Shown piece after piece: positions 21,201 to 31,900 of a stretch of DNA of 54,614 nt. The position numbers and the translations under genes were made by a program. A model generated the notes under the pieces. It was not told the origin of the DNA, did not search any database, and worked only from the letters and a program-made list of their open reading frames with translations. How positions within the stretch are numbered: the first letter of the stretch is position 1; each line of letters begins with the position of its first letter. This DNA comes from a virus, in IMG/VR virus record IMGVR_UViG_3300047199_000011, positions 1 to 54,614 of that record; one strand, written 5' to 3'.

Positions 21201-24200
21201 GCGGAGCTTCTTTGCCCGATTCACGTATCCTATTATTATCAACTAGCATCCGTTTTAACCTATCAGGAGTTATAAGGACATCGCCAATGCGATAAGCTAC
21301 CGCATCAGGGCTAATCCCCCCGCGCACAGTTCCATCTTCCATAACTGACTTCACTTTATAGTCGCCTACAAGGGTAACAGTTATAGCTAAACCGCTTACA
21401 GGATCAGTTCCTGTGATGGTAAATGGCTTCTTCGTTGTTATCCCAACATACTCCCCAGTAGCTTCAGTAGAACCATCAGCAACGCTTTCTCCAAATAGCT
21501 TGTTCTGTTCAGCCTTCAATCCATACTGTTGCTCAGGAGTCATAGACCGGTACATGGCGTCAAGACGGTCTTCATACTGCATCTTAACTATACCCACATT
21601 CGCTCCAGCACTTGTAGCTTCAACCATCGCAGCCTGTAATGCCATATAGTTAGAAATGACAGCCTTGTCTTCATCACTAAGAGTAGAAGGTTCTTCGTCA
21701 AAATCATCATCTTCTTCCCTTGGCTCAGTTACTACCTCAAAGTCATCATAAAGCTCCCTGGCTTCACGCACCATCTGCCCGCGCACCGCCTCAGATACTC
21801 CATAAGTACCACGCTTCTCTAAATCTGCCACAAGCTTCGCCAACGATTTAGCATCCCTGTCACCTATAAGGCCTCTTTCTTCATCGCTCATCCCAGCCTT
21901 AAGATCTTCGAGTAAGCCGTGGTATATCTTATATGTAGCATCGTTGATATCGATGCCCTTACTTGTTTCAGCCGCAATACGTGTGAGCCTGGCTATCTCT
22001 CGATTAAGTGATTCAACCTGTGGATTTAATCTCGAGTATGAATTGGGGTTCTTAGCATCCGTAAGCCAGTTAATCCTGTTCACCGCACTACGTAACCTTT
22101 CTTCATTGGTGGGGCCGTTGGTAACACTGACTTCCTTTGGGTCGCTAGACTTTAACCTACTAATAAGCTCTTTAAGGTAATCTATTTCCTCAGTAGTTTC
22201 CTGCAAGCGTAAAGCAAGGCCTTTAACACCTTTCCTTGTGGGATATAGCTTGCTATATGCCTCATCTATACGCTCTTGGATGCTTAACCTGGTAGCCTTA
22301 GAGGTCATGGCTTCTTCCATATCCTCCATAGTTTGCAGATAATTCTTTACAGCATAAGTGACTACCCCATGGATAGTATTCCCCTGCAAGTCTACCCTTG
22401 CTTCCGGGTCACGATACTTATTTCCCTCTTGCATAGCCTCAGGAATAGCATCCAGCGATCCATAATAAACAAACCCAGAAACTAACCTATTCACATCTTC
22501 TCTGCTGAACTCAATGCCAAGGAATCTCTTGAGCCATGTCCTCAAATCTTCAAGCAAGCTAATATACCAAGACTTCGGAGGTTCTGTATTAAATCTTTCA
22601 GACCAACGCGCAGCTAACTCCATGTAAAGACGAAGTTCTCCTCTCGGATCATCACGATCAAACCCATAATCTGCAACAAGCTGATCAAGAGAAGTGTGGC
22701 CTGTTGTACCTAAAAGCTCTGGAGCCGCTTCCATCAACTGAGCTTTTGCCCCTCGAAAGATATTAAGTAACTCCTGCGTTTGCCCTAAGTCATTAGCTAC
22801 CTGCGCTAAACCACGGTGAGTAATCTCATGCAGCACTTTCTCAATTACATCTTCTTCGTTCACATGATCCAAAGATATCAAAATCTTATCCATTACCGGA
22901 TCATAAGCAGCAAGAATATCCCTGGAAGTAGCAGAATAATATGGGCCAGAACGACCTGCAAGCCTTTCTTCATAACCCGCCATGAACTTATATTTGCGAA
23001 CCATTGCCTCTTTCTCAAGAGTAGGATACCTTCTGATATTCTTGGCCTGTCTTGTCCAATGAGGCTTCCTGCGGGGGACAGAAGGTACATCACGCTCTAT
23101 CCCGTACATCCCTGATTCTATCTTCTCCCTACCTGAATACTCGATCAGTTCTGGATGATCAGCCATCATTCTGAAGAATACAGGAAGGGCATAAGGAAGA
23201 TCTCTGAAATTATTGTTACGGTAGAACTGCGGATCTTTCTGCCGCCTCTTTAAGCTCTCAATATCAGATTTCCTATACTTAATACCTTCTTCCATATTTT
23301 CTCTCTGCCAAGTAGACAAATCTTCTTTCTGTAATTGTCTTTCAAGCCTGGTAATTTCGTCCTGCTTCTTAAGCATCTCCTGGCCATAAGAACGTACTGC
23401 AAAAGCCTTGTCCTTAGCGAGCTGTTGTTCTAATCTAAGGCTAATGTACGCATCATAGATATCCTTAGGCACATTACAAAACTCGGGATCTTCAGCAACT
23501 GAAGCAAAATCTCCTCCAGCATCGAGTATAATCCTACCTAAAGCCATCAGATTCTCGTACTCCTTAAGGAGCTTTTGGTATTGGAAATTACGGTTAGCAT
23601 AAAACTCAGCCCAGAACTCTGCCGGAGTTTGTTCAGCTCCGTAACCTACTGTTTCGGCTATTTTCTTATCCTTGAGTTCACGGCGGCCAAGCAGGTAATC
23701 AACGCTTTGCATTATAAGGCGCTTCCTCGAAGTGTCAAATCTTGCTCCCGTCATCTGGTCAGCAAGCTTTAATTCTGTCAATCCCGCTATCTGCTGGAAT
23801 AAAGCGACATCAGCTTCAGCAGTAAAGTTAGGCGCATCGTCTTCCCATAGCGCGTAATAAGGCGTTTCGTTACTTAAGAAAGGGATGCCTTCTGAGCTCT
23901 TTGGTCTTGGTTGCCACCGCGCACCTTCCAACGCTTCTTTCCAGCGTTCATTCATCCGCTTATTTTCGAGGATAACGTAGTAAGCATTGGAATACTGATT
24001 ACGCCTTTCCTGTATGTTAGTATAGATGGCCGCAGGGATATGCCTGTAAGGGATGTTGTTTTGACGGAGTAGATTATCCATCGCTTCTTGATTTACCGGA
24101 GCCCACATACGAGAATGGACTCTCTTGGTGAAAGTAAAATCATTGAGAGAATAACCAGCAAACAAGTTAGGCATGAGCGTATAGATTGCGCGGGTTAGAC

Positions 24201-27200
24201 TATCCGCACCCAACGCACGAACACCTTCTGCCATCTGCATCTGAGTGGCTATCTCAATTATCGTATCTTCCATCTCCTCCATCTGAGCGTTGATTCTTTC
24301 TTGCTCACGAGATTCTTCATAAGAATTATCAGTGAGGCCGCGGTCTTTAGCCCTTTTGGCCTTACGCAAACTCCTATCCGACCGCCAATCAATAGCTATG
24401 GAACTAAGAAAAGCAGTCACATCATCGTAATCATCAATGGGGCCGATTTCGGAATTAAACTTATTTGTCACTGTCCTGAGTTCATCACCATCTATTTCAA
24501 TGCCGGCAGTAGTTCCGTTCTTCCTGACAAGCACCCATTGATCATAACGAGAGATATAGTTTATGGCTGCCCCACGGCTGGTACACCAAGTCTTAGCAGA
24601 CAATTCCTCAAGCGCAAGAGCATCAGGAGAGTTCTCAGTGACTGCGGGATTCTTGGGAAAGAAATAGAACATCCCTTCTCCGGACTTAGAAAGAGTACCT
24701 TTACGCCCTTCAGTTGCCAACTTGACTACGATAGACTCATATCTCTTTTGTATACCACCCTGATTAGGATTTTGGTCATAATACTTCTTGACCTCATCCA
24801 CAGCTTTCCGGTTGAAAGAACGCATTGTGGGATCGACTGTCTTATCATCCATCAAGTCTTTAGTGACAACATCATACAGGAAATAATCAAACAAGCGGTC
24901 ATGTAGATTATGCCCAGCCCTTCCATCAAGGTAACTATTCCAGGCCATCAATCTATACCCCGCCCAATTCTGCAAGAAACCTGTTTCATCTGCATCATTC
25001 GCTCTCTCATCAATCTTCTCCGCAGCTTCACGCTGTCGTCTTAAAAGAGCGCCCTCCACATAAGACGTAAATTCTTCTTTGTTGGAATACTTCTCAGGAG
25101 AGATTTTCTCTCTCTGAACAAAGAACTGAGCATGACCTTCTGTAATGCCCTTATTTGCCAACTCTCCGGCCAACGCTTGATACAAACCGGGAGAATCCAT
25201 TATCTTATCAACAAATACAACATACCTGCGGGCCGCATCCTTAATGAACTGAGGAAGGTTGCTCTTTTCTATCTTGTCACGGAGCCTGTTTTCCTTATAC
25301 GCCATATTAAGCTTTTCAACAAGCTCATCTGTAGCAATATCACCGCCTGCATCTTTTGATTTAGGAGCAGTAAGATTACCTTGATTGATCACCACTTCAG
25401 AAGCGTTTTGCTTGGCGTCATCATCGATAGCTTCCTCTACCTCTTTATTTACTGCATTGGTTTGAAGCAATGCTTGCTTTTCATATTCAGCAGCAAAAGA
25501 TTTGAACACTGGTTCAGTAAGATTGACACCATCTTTAATCTCTGTCTGCGAAACCTTAACCGTGCTCAATGGTATGTTTTTAGTCACAAGGTAAGTAGCG
25601 ATATTCTTAAGAGATGTCTTAGCCATGAACGGACTAAAGAACGCTTCAGTACCAGTATCTATCCCAGCTTGCGCCTCAAGAGCAGACTTCTTATCAACCC
25701 CTGATATGAAAATGGTAGGCTGATTACGTAATTCATTGATGAACCCTTCGACATTAAAAGAATTACCAGTCCGCTCAGCAACAAGTATCTTCCCAACAAT
25801 GATATTACGCAGAGTCTGGTCAAGATCAGGAAATCCCATCTTCCTCCGGATGTTCCCTTGCTGCTGCACAAGATTTATCTCACCAAGAATACGATTAGCT
25901 CGAGCAGTAGCCCGCATATGCTCATCACCAGTAAACTCTGTCATAGTGTTCTGTTCACGAACAGTCCCTGCCTGAGATGTCGTAGTTATATTGCTTTTAA
26001 GTAAATCAGAGAAAGGAACAACTACATCCTGCGACTCAAGTTTAACCTTCTTCGCACCTAACCATTCTTTACGCTTTTCTTCAAGACCTTGTTGAGCCTT
26101 GGATATAATTTCTCCCATAGCCTTTTCAGCCTGTTCCTTCTTTGCTTCAGACCTATAAGTAAACGGAGCAGTAACAAGACCCGGGACAGAAAACGCAGCG
26201 AGTTCTACCAATAATTGTTCAGAAGAAGGAAGGGCCCATTTCTCTTGCCCAGTTACTGCATATCCTATATCAGCAATACGTTCTTCAAACATTTCTCCCG
26301 CTACACCATGCCATTGAGTAGTTTTGAATAAGTCGTTAATCTTCTTTGTCTTTACGAAAGGATTGACCTTCTTGATCGCGCGAGTGAAAGCATTATTGAT
26401 AACAGAAGCAGGAACATACTTTGATAACTCCTGAATTAAGCCGCCAGAACGTTCAGATACAGTTTCCACCCATCCCATTACCGCAGCGCTTTCAACTGCC
26501 CGCGATGGGGACTTACCAGGAGTAGTCCCAATGCTTCCATCTGACCGTATAGAGATATCTGGAGTACGTTCTTGGGCATACTTCTCAACCATACGAGAGC
26601 TCATAGCTACCGGAGCCTGGATAGTACCGGCCACAAGGCCTCTTGCTACTTTAGAAACAGTACCAGCAACGGTTTTCTTCGCAGCAGTAGGAATAATCTT
26701 ACTAGCGATTTGCGTAAGCCCTGCCCTTCCGGCAACCTCAGCAGCCTTACGAGAAAAGATGTTCTGTACTACCTTCCTAGTTCCTTGTTCAAGTATTGTT
26801 TCGCCAAACTTTGCTACTCCGCCAGTGAGGGCGATCTCTCCTGCGAAAGCGGGTAGATCTTGAACCACATTAGAAATCTTATAAGGGATACTCTCCTTAC
26901 GCTGTAGTTTATTGACTTCGTTCTGGATTAAGGAAGCATCTTCGGGGGTAAGCGGTTTATCTTTTGATAGTTTTGATACTGCTTGCCAGGTTGGAACTTG
27001 TTTGGCAATAGACTCAAGTGTCCCAAGAAACGGAACTTGTCTTAGGGGGCGTGTTTCTTTGAAAGACGTACCTAATGTAGCAGGAGCAGCACTGATCGGT
27101 TTGCCATAAAGCATCTCCTGGTTCTTCTTAACTATGGCTTCAATATCCGCTGTACCATAGACCTTCTTAACTTCCTCAGGAGAAAACTTTCCAAGATACT

Positions 27201-27324
27201 CACGAACAGAATCCCATTCAGAAGGAGCGGTAGCTTTAACGTTTAACTTTACATCAGAAACTGGCTGCCCAACTTGACGGATATTCGTTATAGCTTTACG
27301 TATATTCTCAACCTTGATAGGCAT
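18208..27324 (-). CDS. Giant polyvalent/internal virion-type protein (3038 aa)
   Basis: A single 3038-residue frame starting after GCAGGAGTAAT. It resembles the giant polyvalent proteins of phages, which carry many domains and are thought to enter the cell with the DNA. Visible parts: a Gly/Ala-rich hydrophobic N-terminal region (about 125-250); a WCTSRG-containing domain near 910, which resembles a domain of such polyvalent proteins; HEITHRG (H1499, E1500, H1503), a zincin-like site; an acidic linker near 1870; and a C-terminal region with hydrophobic segments (near 2710 and 2790). It is last in the late operon after tail genes, where T7-type internal virion proteins are encoded. I found no RNA-polymerase or lysozyme motif. 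Confidence 0.9.
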   Translation of the reverse strand: MPIKVENIRKAITNIRQVGQPVSDVKLNVKATAPSEWDSVREYLGKFSPEEVKKVYGTADIEAIVKKNQEMLYGKPISAAPATLGTSFKETRPLRQVPFLGTLESIAKQVPTWQAVSKLSKDKPLTPEDASLIQNEVNKLQRKESIPYKISNVVQDLPAFAGEIALTGGVAKFGETILEQGTRKVVQNIFSRKAAEVAGRAGLTQIASKIIPTAAKKTVAGTVSKVARGLVAGTIQAPVAMSSRMVEKYAQERTPDISIRSDGSIGTTPGKSPSRAVESAAVMGWVETVSERSGGLIQELSKYVPASVINNAFTRAIKKVNPFVKTKKINDLFKTTQWHGVAGEMFEERIADIGYAVTGQEKWALPSSEQLLVELAAFSVPGLVTAPFTYRSEAKKEQAEKAMGEIISKAQQGLEEKRKEWLGAKKVKLESQDVVVPFSDLLKSNITTTSQAGTVREQNTMTEFTGDEHMRATARANRILGEINLVQQQGNIRRKMGFPDLDQTLRNIIVGKILVAERTGNSFNVEGFINELRNQPTIFISGVDKKSALEAQAGIDTGTEAFFSPFMAKTSLKNIATYLVTKNIPLSTVKVSQTEIKDGVNLTEPVFKSFAAEYEKQALLQTNAVNKEVEEAIDDDAKQNASEVVINQGNLTAPKSKDAGGDIATDELVEKLNMAYKENRLRDKIEKSNLPQFIKDAARRYVVFVDKIMDSPGLYQALAGELANKGITEGHAQFFVQREKISPEKYSNKEEFTSYVEGALLRRQREAAEKIDERANDADETGFLQNWAGYRLMAWNSYLDGRAGHNLHDRLFDYFLYDVVTKDLMDDKTVDPTMRSFNRKAVDEVKKYYDQNPNQGGIQKRYESIVVKLATEGRKGTLSKSGEGMFYFFPKNPAVTENSPDALALEELSAKTWCTSRGAAINYISRYDQWVLVRKNGTTAGIEIDGDELRTVTNKFNSEIGPIDDYDDVTAFLSSIAIDWRSDRSLRKAKRAKDRGLTDNSYEESREQERINAQMEEMEDTIIEIATQMQMAEGVRALGADSLTRAIYTLMPNLFAGYSLNDFTFTKRVHSRMWAPVNQEAMDNLLRQNNIPYRHIPAAIYTNIQERRNQYSNAYYVILENKRMNERWKEALEGARWQPRPKSSEGIPFLSNETPYYALWEDDAPNFTAEADVALFQQIAGLTELKLADQMTGARFDTSRKRLIMQSVDYLLGRRELKDKKIAETVGYGAEQTPAEFWAEFYANRNFQYQKLLKEYENLMALGRIILDAGGDFASVAEDPEFCNVPKDIYDAYISLRLEQQLAKDKAFAVRSYGQEMLKKQDEITRLERQLQKEDLSTWQRENMEEGIKYRKSDIESLKRRQKDPQFYRNNNFRDLPYALPVFFRMMADHPELIEYSGREKIESGMYGIERDVPSVPRRKPHWTRQAKNIRRYPTLEKEAMVRKYKFMAGYEERLAGRSGPYYSATSRDILAAYDPVMDKILISLDHVNEEDVIEKVLHEITHRGLAQVANDLGQTQELLNIFRGAKAQLMEAAPELLGTTGHTSLDQLVADYGFDRDDPRGELRLYMELAARWSERFNTEPPKSWYISLLEDLRTWLKRFLGIEFSREDVNRLVSGFVYYGSLDAIPEAMQEGNKYRDPEARVDLQGNTIHGVVTYAVKNYLQTMEDMEEAMTSKATRLSIQERIDEAYSKLYPTRKGVKGLALRLQETTEEIDYLKELISRLKSSDPKEVSVTNGPTNEERLRSAVNRINWLTDAKNPNSYSRLNPQVESLNREIARLTRIAAETSKGIDINDATYKIYHGLLEDLKAGMSDEERGLIGDRDAKSLAKLVADLEKRGTYGVSEAVRGQMVREARELYDDFEVVTEPREEDDDFDEEPSTLSDEDKAVISNYMALQAAMVEATSAGANVGIVKMQYEDRLDAMYRSMTPEQQYGLKAEQNKLFGESVADGSTEATGEYVGITTKKPFTITGTDPVSGLAITVTLVGDYKVKSVMEDGTVRGGISPDAVAYRIGDVLITPDRLKRMLVDNNRIRESGKEAPLEFTYYNPVMFGIDWSARPAYNSQKATSNRGQRKAMKPNEPWIYKRKIKARVLLELMRATKTKDSIMRHIGKLVSPKKTQQLFGRIPKAKPVSQDVVARLYEGKLSVDEAAKVSYDQMFPVDKVIIDIIMRDNPQLKKSDKQYKSELIRQLMSSAGVEFYCKEGDSVNRARTKIGEKHIHEPGQFRNDTNAEAVAFVNRAKYFMQRLGVDEVWMRQIYSVPTSVPLEDYLAQERPEDFFYKMLAHPNVCKDGTLQELLRWVKAEVETPHLNRMMELGILDKADMANNILEGFINRVWRYADTQEVGSMSASRRMGGPLSSAAIESAKYRTYEEYLMATGPWMIQRGPLAPAESQQAGGQGLVPIDDYVAQMQQYVTDSLLTIDQLETLKYLKNIEIAAGYPLVLYEHEVSKKAAAEGITENKWFTKYGYIAAKDAPGLVLWYRGAFQNPYIHQSLYSILETMYGRGASSNTTEMLRNTNEVLTLIRRWKTINPFDTNLIYLAPVLLSLNGKVYKSFAKNLIKTGPKLFSTGAQMLKGEYADAPMSPENDELPLFIELGLVGGQRFEMSLRAAFDAKNLGKFAFSKDRAENIKEFFLTFGGVNAAIFNNLIAQSVYDVTKAEMDSIMSKNPGMNKRQAAKIAVDFINDASLMPNPAIYGRTGPLWSLLFFSRNLVSAPIRILTGAAYGITKLPGVKGTPVEKGIQKAYAFKTGKATQFINPLMHGEKSSGELDTLWKKYAWHLIKVFAAKILINWTIQYAVQSLRGGSPDDKDMFKNPKGYKLSMWLGNRDVNNATYFIEPQYFREVQLLYGLSERPIETIQNKVNIGVGEIIRALSYFRENGAVPPLMRNSQGEIIGGWAIDLSKGVQNLTVPLGVEKQPQLTTDKWLTRAQLGGITLRRGPRAEEGAPISEFGEVKQAGQMRDYILKRARERIRDNYEDPTDVAEELELNPGQLRTIMEGINYPFRTLERRNRRAVEMFSPRTTKRLQIKNIKKNP

Positions 27325-27325
27325 A

Positions 27326-27949
27326 TTACTCCTGCACTAAATTCCCATCAGCATCATACCAGTTGACTTGATCATTAGAGTAAACCTCTTGACCGTTATA
27401 CTCTCCAGAATATACGTGCTTAGTTTTTGTTGCAGGCAATTCGTTACTACCAATCAATGCGCTGTATTCCTGTTGCAGGCCATAAATATCTTTAGCAGCT
27501 TGTTTCTGCCAATCCCCTTGTTTAGGATACCTTTGCCAGAAACCAGGAGCAGTAATAGCAGCTTGAAATGCTGTTCCTGGAGGTATGGAAGGAGGAGCTT
27601 CCCTCTTTCTGATTGTAGACAACGTGTTATAATCAGCTAAACTTCTTATAGGAAAGTTAACCGTTGAACCACCAACATCCATTGGAACATTTAAGCCTCC
27701 GCTTGAACCATCCATCATCCAAGGAACTCCTCCAACTGTAGCATCAGGAGTTTCACCAGCTGTTGCCCTACGAACTCCGTTATTAGCAGCAAGAGTAGGA
27801 AATATAGCTAGCATTTCAGCTCGCTTAGCATCCTCTGTTTCTTTCTTCTTCTTGTAGTACGCCATCGCAGCATCAGCGGCATAGTCCATAAAGCCGCGAG
27901 GAGCCTGCATAGGTAACTCATATCTTACCGATTGAATATCGTTTGGCAT
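27326..27949 (-). CDS. Probable internal/ejection protein (207 aa)
   Basis: Start 27949 follows GGAGGAGCTA and shares one base with the upstream TAA. The product has a helical Ala/Lys-rich stretch (AADAAMAYYKKKKETEDAKRAE) and otherwise low-complexity Gly/Pro/Thr-rich sequence. Position between the nozzle genes and the giant protein suggests a virion-internal role. No family recognised. Confidence 0.75.
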   Translation of the reverse strand: MPNDIQSVRYELPMQAPRGFMDYAADAAMAYYKKKKETEDAKRAEMLAIFPTLAANNGVRRATAGETPDATVGGVPWMMDGSSGGLNVPMDVGGSTVNFPIRSLADYNTLSTIRKREAPPSIPPGTAFQAAITAPGFWQRYPKQGDWQKQAAKDIYGLQQEYSALIGSNELPATKTKHVYSGEYNGQEVYSNDQVNWYDADGNLVQE

Positions 27950-28668
27950 TAGCTCCTCCAATCATACTGCGAATTAACTTGGTTAAATCTGTCTGTCAAC
28001 GGCGTAGTTGAATAGTCGTTGCTCGTGTACGCAGAGTTAGCATAATCATTAACAAAGCTTCCTGAGCCCCCTGTCTTATTGAACATATCTCCTAACTTTC
28101 CCCAGGGGATATCTGCGTTTCCGATAATACTTCCCCACTGACTTTGTTGAGCTTCAGTACCGGGAACAGTATAGGGAGCAATCTGGAACGGACGATACCC
28201 ACCTATAGTTCCAAGATAATTCTGCTCAGCGTTCTGGAAGACACCCACATCTTGTTGACTAAGAAATTCCTCAATCTTACGTGACTCATCCATGTATTTC
28301 TGAGCAAGAGGACGAAGGCTCTTTTGTGTAGCTCCAGCTCCCAGCCCAGTCAAAGCCCCAGACTCCATGCCAGTCTGATAAGCACCGTATCTGTTACCAG
28401 GAGAACCATAATAAGCTTCTTGCTGACCAAGCACCATACCTTTCTTAATCTTAGGCCGCGCTGTCTGCCAATACTGGGGCATTTGACCGGTTGCAAGATT
28501 CTCTAACCCACGTGCAGAATAATCATATGCGGGCGTAGTCTGTGCCTGGATTATATCGTATCCGGTATAACCAGGAGTACCCGTTCCTTGCGTAGCTTGG
28601 CCAACGGCTCCGCCAATGCCGCTTTGAAGCATTGGACCTGCTAATGACATGATTGTACCCCAGTCCAT
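27949..28668 (-). CDS. Probable internal virion protein (239 aa)
   Basis: AAGGAGGATACT precedes the start. The product opens with a Gly-rich hydrophobic segment (IMSLAGPMLQSGIGGAVGQAT) and contains Gly/Tyr/Gln-rich sequence with one central helix (KYMDESRKIEEFLSQQ). Its start resembles small internal proteins that insert in the membrane during ejection. It shares style with the gene at 50078-50617. Confidence 0.75.
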   Translation of the reverse strand: MDWGTIMSLAGPMLQSGIGGAVGQATQGTGTPGYTGYDIIQAQTTPAYDYSARGLENLATGQMPQYWQTARPKIKKGMVLGQQEAYYGSPGNRYGAYQTGMESGALTGLGAGATQKSLRPLAQKYMDESRKIEEFLSQQDVGVFQNAEQNYLGTIGGYRPFQIAPYTVPGTEAQQSQWGSIIGNADIPWGKLGDMFNKTGGSGSFVNDYANSAYTSNDYSTTPLTDRFNQVNSQYDWRS

Positions 28669-28678
28669 AGTATCCTCC

Positions 28679-28915
28679 TTATGTAAGAGTGATGTAACCT
28701 ACAAATCCTCTACCAGTTTTGAAATAAACTCTGCGTATGCAACCATCATCGAAAAGAACCACCTTACCTGAATCGGCTAGGCTCGGCGCCTTAACCATAT
28801 CTTCTGTGTAAATTATCCCCATCGCAGAGTTATGTACATTGTCTAGGATACGTTGCATCGTATTCAAGTCTGTTTCTTTAAGCGAAGGAAGATGAGTGAT
28901 CTGGTCAATAGTCAT
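28679..28915 (-). CDS. Unknown small virion-region protein (78 aa)
   Basis: A 78-residue mixed alpha/beta protein with no membrane span, touching the nozzle gene by one base. The last half (GKVVLFDDGCIRRVYFKTGRG) is beta-rich. Probably a minor tail component. No family recognised. Confidence 0.7.
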   Translation of the reverse strand: MTIDQITHLPSLKETDLNTMQRILDNVHNSAMGIIYTEDMVKAPSLADSGKVVLFDDGCIRRVYFKTGRGFVGYITLT

Positions 28916-31900
28916 TATATTATCAGTGGTTGAGCTGCATAGAATCCCTGCAACTCTTTCAACTTAAATGAGTATAAATCATTCTTGTAGAACTTCAACT
29001 TAATCTCTCTCCCGAACGCATTAGACGGGAAGAAACTATCCCAACGATTAGAATTGCTTAACAAGCTGATGTTGAATGTACCGGAAGCGTTCTCTGTTTC
29101 CCAGTACACTGCAAAAGAACCAAGGCTTCCTTCATGCCTACTGGCTAGCTTCTGGAATATCTTATCAATGGCCGGAGCATCAAAGTGCCTGAAACCCATA
29201 TCATAAACAAACTCTACCGCTGCTTCAGCCATAATAGCTCCCTTAGAATAAGAGAACTTGAGCAAGAATCCGTTAGCAGAATAGAGCTTTGGGTTACTAT
29301 CAGTAATCAACGTTCGGCTGAACTCAACCTTAACCTGCACCCATGACCCTACAGGTATTCCCACTAAGGATTGGGAGTTTGGATTAGTGAACCCGGCTAT
29401 TGGCTGCCAAGCAGCAGCAAGGCATAAGGCCTGAGTAGCTCCTACGCGGATGTATACTAACATATCAGAACCCGCGCCTAAAGCTTCATTCCACCAAAGG
29501 GACTTAAATAGCTCAGGACTAAGCTGTGCCGCAGGAGAAGTCCATGTACCTGCGGTAAGACTTGGTGTTTCCCACTCAGCGTTGTAGTCTTTCATCTTAC
29601 CTAGTTCCTTACGGAACAACCTGAAAGTAATGCTAGGAGGAACAACAGCAGAACCACTAGCACTCGCTGTACTCGCAATAGAGTGAGTATGGTCAACGGC
29701 AGCATGGCCGTCAGGGCTGCCACTCCCTTGATTAGCGCCTGAACTGCCTGTAGCTGATACTGAGAAGGTGTGGGTGTGCGCTGCATTAGAAGCTGCTCCA
29801 ACCGCCGGCGCTCCTGTTCCTATTCTAAGGAACCTACCTTCATAGGTAGCAGACTGATCAACCCATCCATTTCCGGGTGTACCTGCGGTGTAATAGAGGG
29901 CATAGGCGTACTTCGCGGTGCCATCCCACGTACCCTCCTCACCAATGCGGCGGATGAATCTGAATGATACGTAGTCAAGTTCCCACGAATCAAGGTTAGC
30001 CGTATCGGTAGTACCGGAAATGGAGTGCGTATGGCCAATACCTGCAAAGGTAGCCGCTCCTCCATCTGAAGATGTGGGGCCTGTGTTCTCTGCTGAAGTG
30101 TTCCCGCTATAGCTATGAGTATGGTCAGCCGGGTAAGGATAGCCTAAATCAGTTGTCTGCAACTTGATATAGTACCCCTCAGCATCAACCATCTCCCATC
30201 CTTCAGGTACCGCAGTCTGGTCGTACATCACAATCGCGCCAACTGGAAACTCACCCTCTCCTGTGACGGTAGCGTTCTTATAGAACAAGCGATATCTTAA
30301 ATGCTTTGGTTCAGCTATAGTAGAACCGGAAGTTATGGAGAAAGGATGGTAGTGAGAAGGGTTAGATCCTGAAGGCTGGTTATCATCAGGCCGCCCTTCA
30401 CTCCCGGGACCAGTAGAAGTGTTTCCTGCAAGCCCATGTGTATGACCCGTGCCCGCGTGTATCGTACCCTGCGTGGCTGAAATCTTTATGAAGTTGTTCG
30501 GTGAGGAAATCTCCGTCCACCCTACCCCGGGGTTGGTATCCTCTGAATCCCAGAAGATACAAATGTTCTGAGGTATATCTACGGCCGTAGCAATAGTCCC
30601 AATCTCCATGTACGGATTGTTCTCCGTACCTCCAACAAAGACGTTGGAGAGAGTTCCAGTGAGCGCATCAGTCTTAGTGGTAAGACGATAGTTGATATCC
30701 TCATTCACCGCTTGGTACACAAAGCCGTTGTTTGAAGCACCGTAATAGAGCTCTCCTGTTTCCTGATCTCCACGCTTTGAAGCGAAACAGTTAGCGAAGA
30801 TGGTATCATAAGACAAAGTCTTACGCTTGAAGTTATACCTCATAACCCTATCGTGTACCTGCGAACCGTATGAAAGGTCTGTGTAGGCCGCCAAGAACTC
30901 TGAATTGTCCCAGTGCGAAACCACGTCATAATAATTGGCGGGGAGTATCTCCCCTGTATCAAACTCATCAATCACCGGCTGCGCATTAGAACCATCGTAA
31001 AGATACCAATGATCCCAACCAAGGTAAACGATCCCCATAGGAGTCTGGCAGATAGAATACGCCGCAGGCGAACCGGAGAAAGAGAAGGGGTCTTCTGCGT
31101 ACCAATTACCTGTAGGCCCAAGAATAAATACCTTGCGGATAGTGTTCTTCTTAATGCACACTATGTTCCCCATAACTATGGGGATGCCCATGATCTCATC
31201 GTTGTCATCAGGAGATATCTCCAAATACATCAGTTGAGTATCCTTCTGAATATACCAAGGAGTATAGGGATCAGAGTAATAAATCGTGTTCGGAGCCGTA
31301 GGATCGCGGGTGATAAAGAGCCTCTCACGGTATATCTGAAGCTCTGCCCCGCGCGGCATGGAATCAGTAACTCCGGGCATGAGCGTGCCTGCGGAAGCAT
31401 CAGCGGTTGTGTCTGTGTAAGTCGTAGAGGTGTTGTTCGCCAACGTTGCTATAAGACGATATCCTCCACCGGTTTCGCTGGACTTACGGTATATCTTTCG
31501 GTTTACTGTTCCTATGGGCCCAAGAGGAATGTTAGAAAGGCTGATGTTCTGAGCAGTAACAATAGCAATCGTATTTGAAACTGCCCCGGGAACGTACCAA
31601 TCATCGTCCCAAGTGATAGCGTATGAGATTGCTGTACGAGTGATTGAACCTGCCGGACCTATCTTCGCCTTAGCTGAACCAAGCTCCCAAGTAATGTTAT
31701 CAGAAGAACCATCATAAGCGAAGATGTTATCGTAACCGCTTGAACCAATAAGGATGTCCTTATAGGTGACGAACTTGAACCGCTTGCCTGTTGTGGTTAC
31801 GGTCCGTATCAGGGTCCAAGTCCCAGTAGCGTCATCGCCAACGTATATCCCGGTACCGCTGGTAGCTATGAATTTAGTGATTCCTCCAGAAGTATAGTAA

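Noticed and set aside
18208-27324. Virion RNA polymerase of N4 type
   Set aside because: Size and position fit, but I could not find the polymerase catalytic motifs; a zincin-like site and polyvalent-type segments are seen instead.
27985-28013. Promoter TTGACA...TAATTC inside the gene at 27949
   Set aside because: Weak -10 box within a coding region; chance match likely, although a promoter for the giant gene cannot be excluded.
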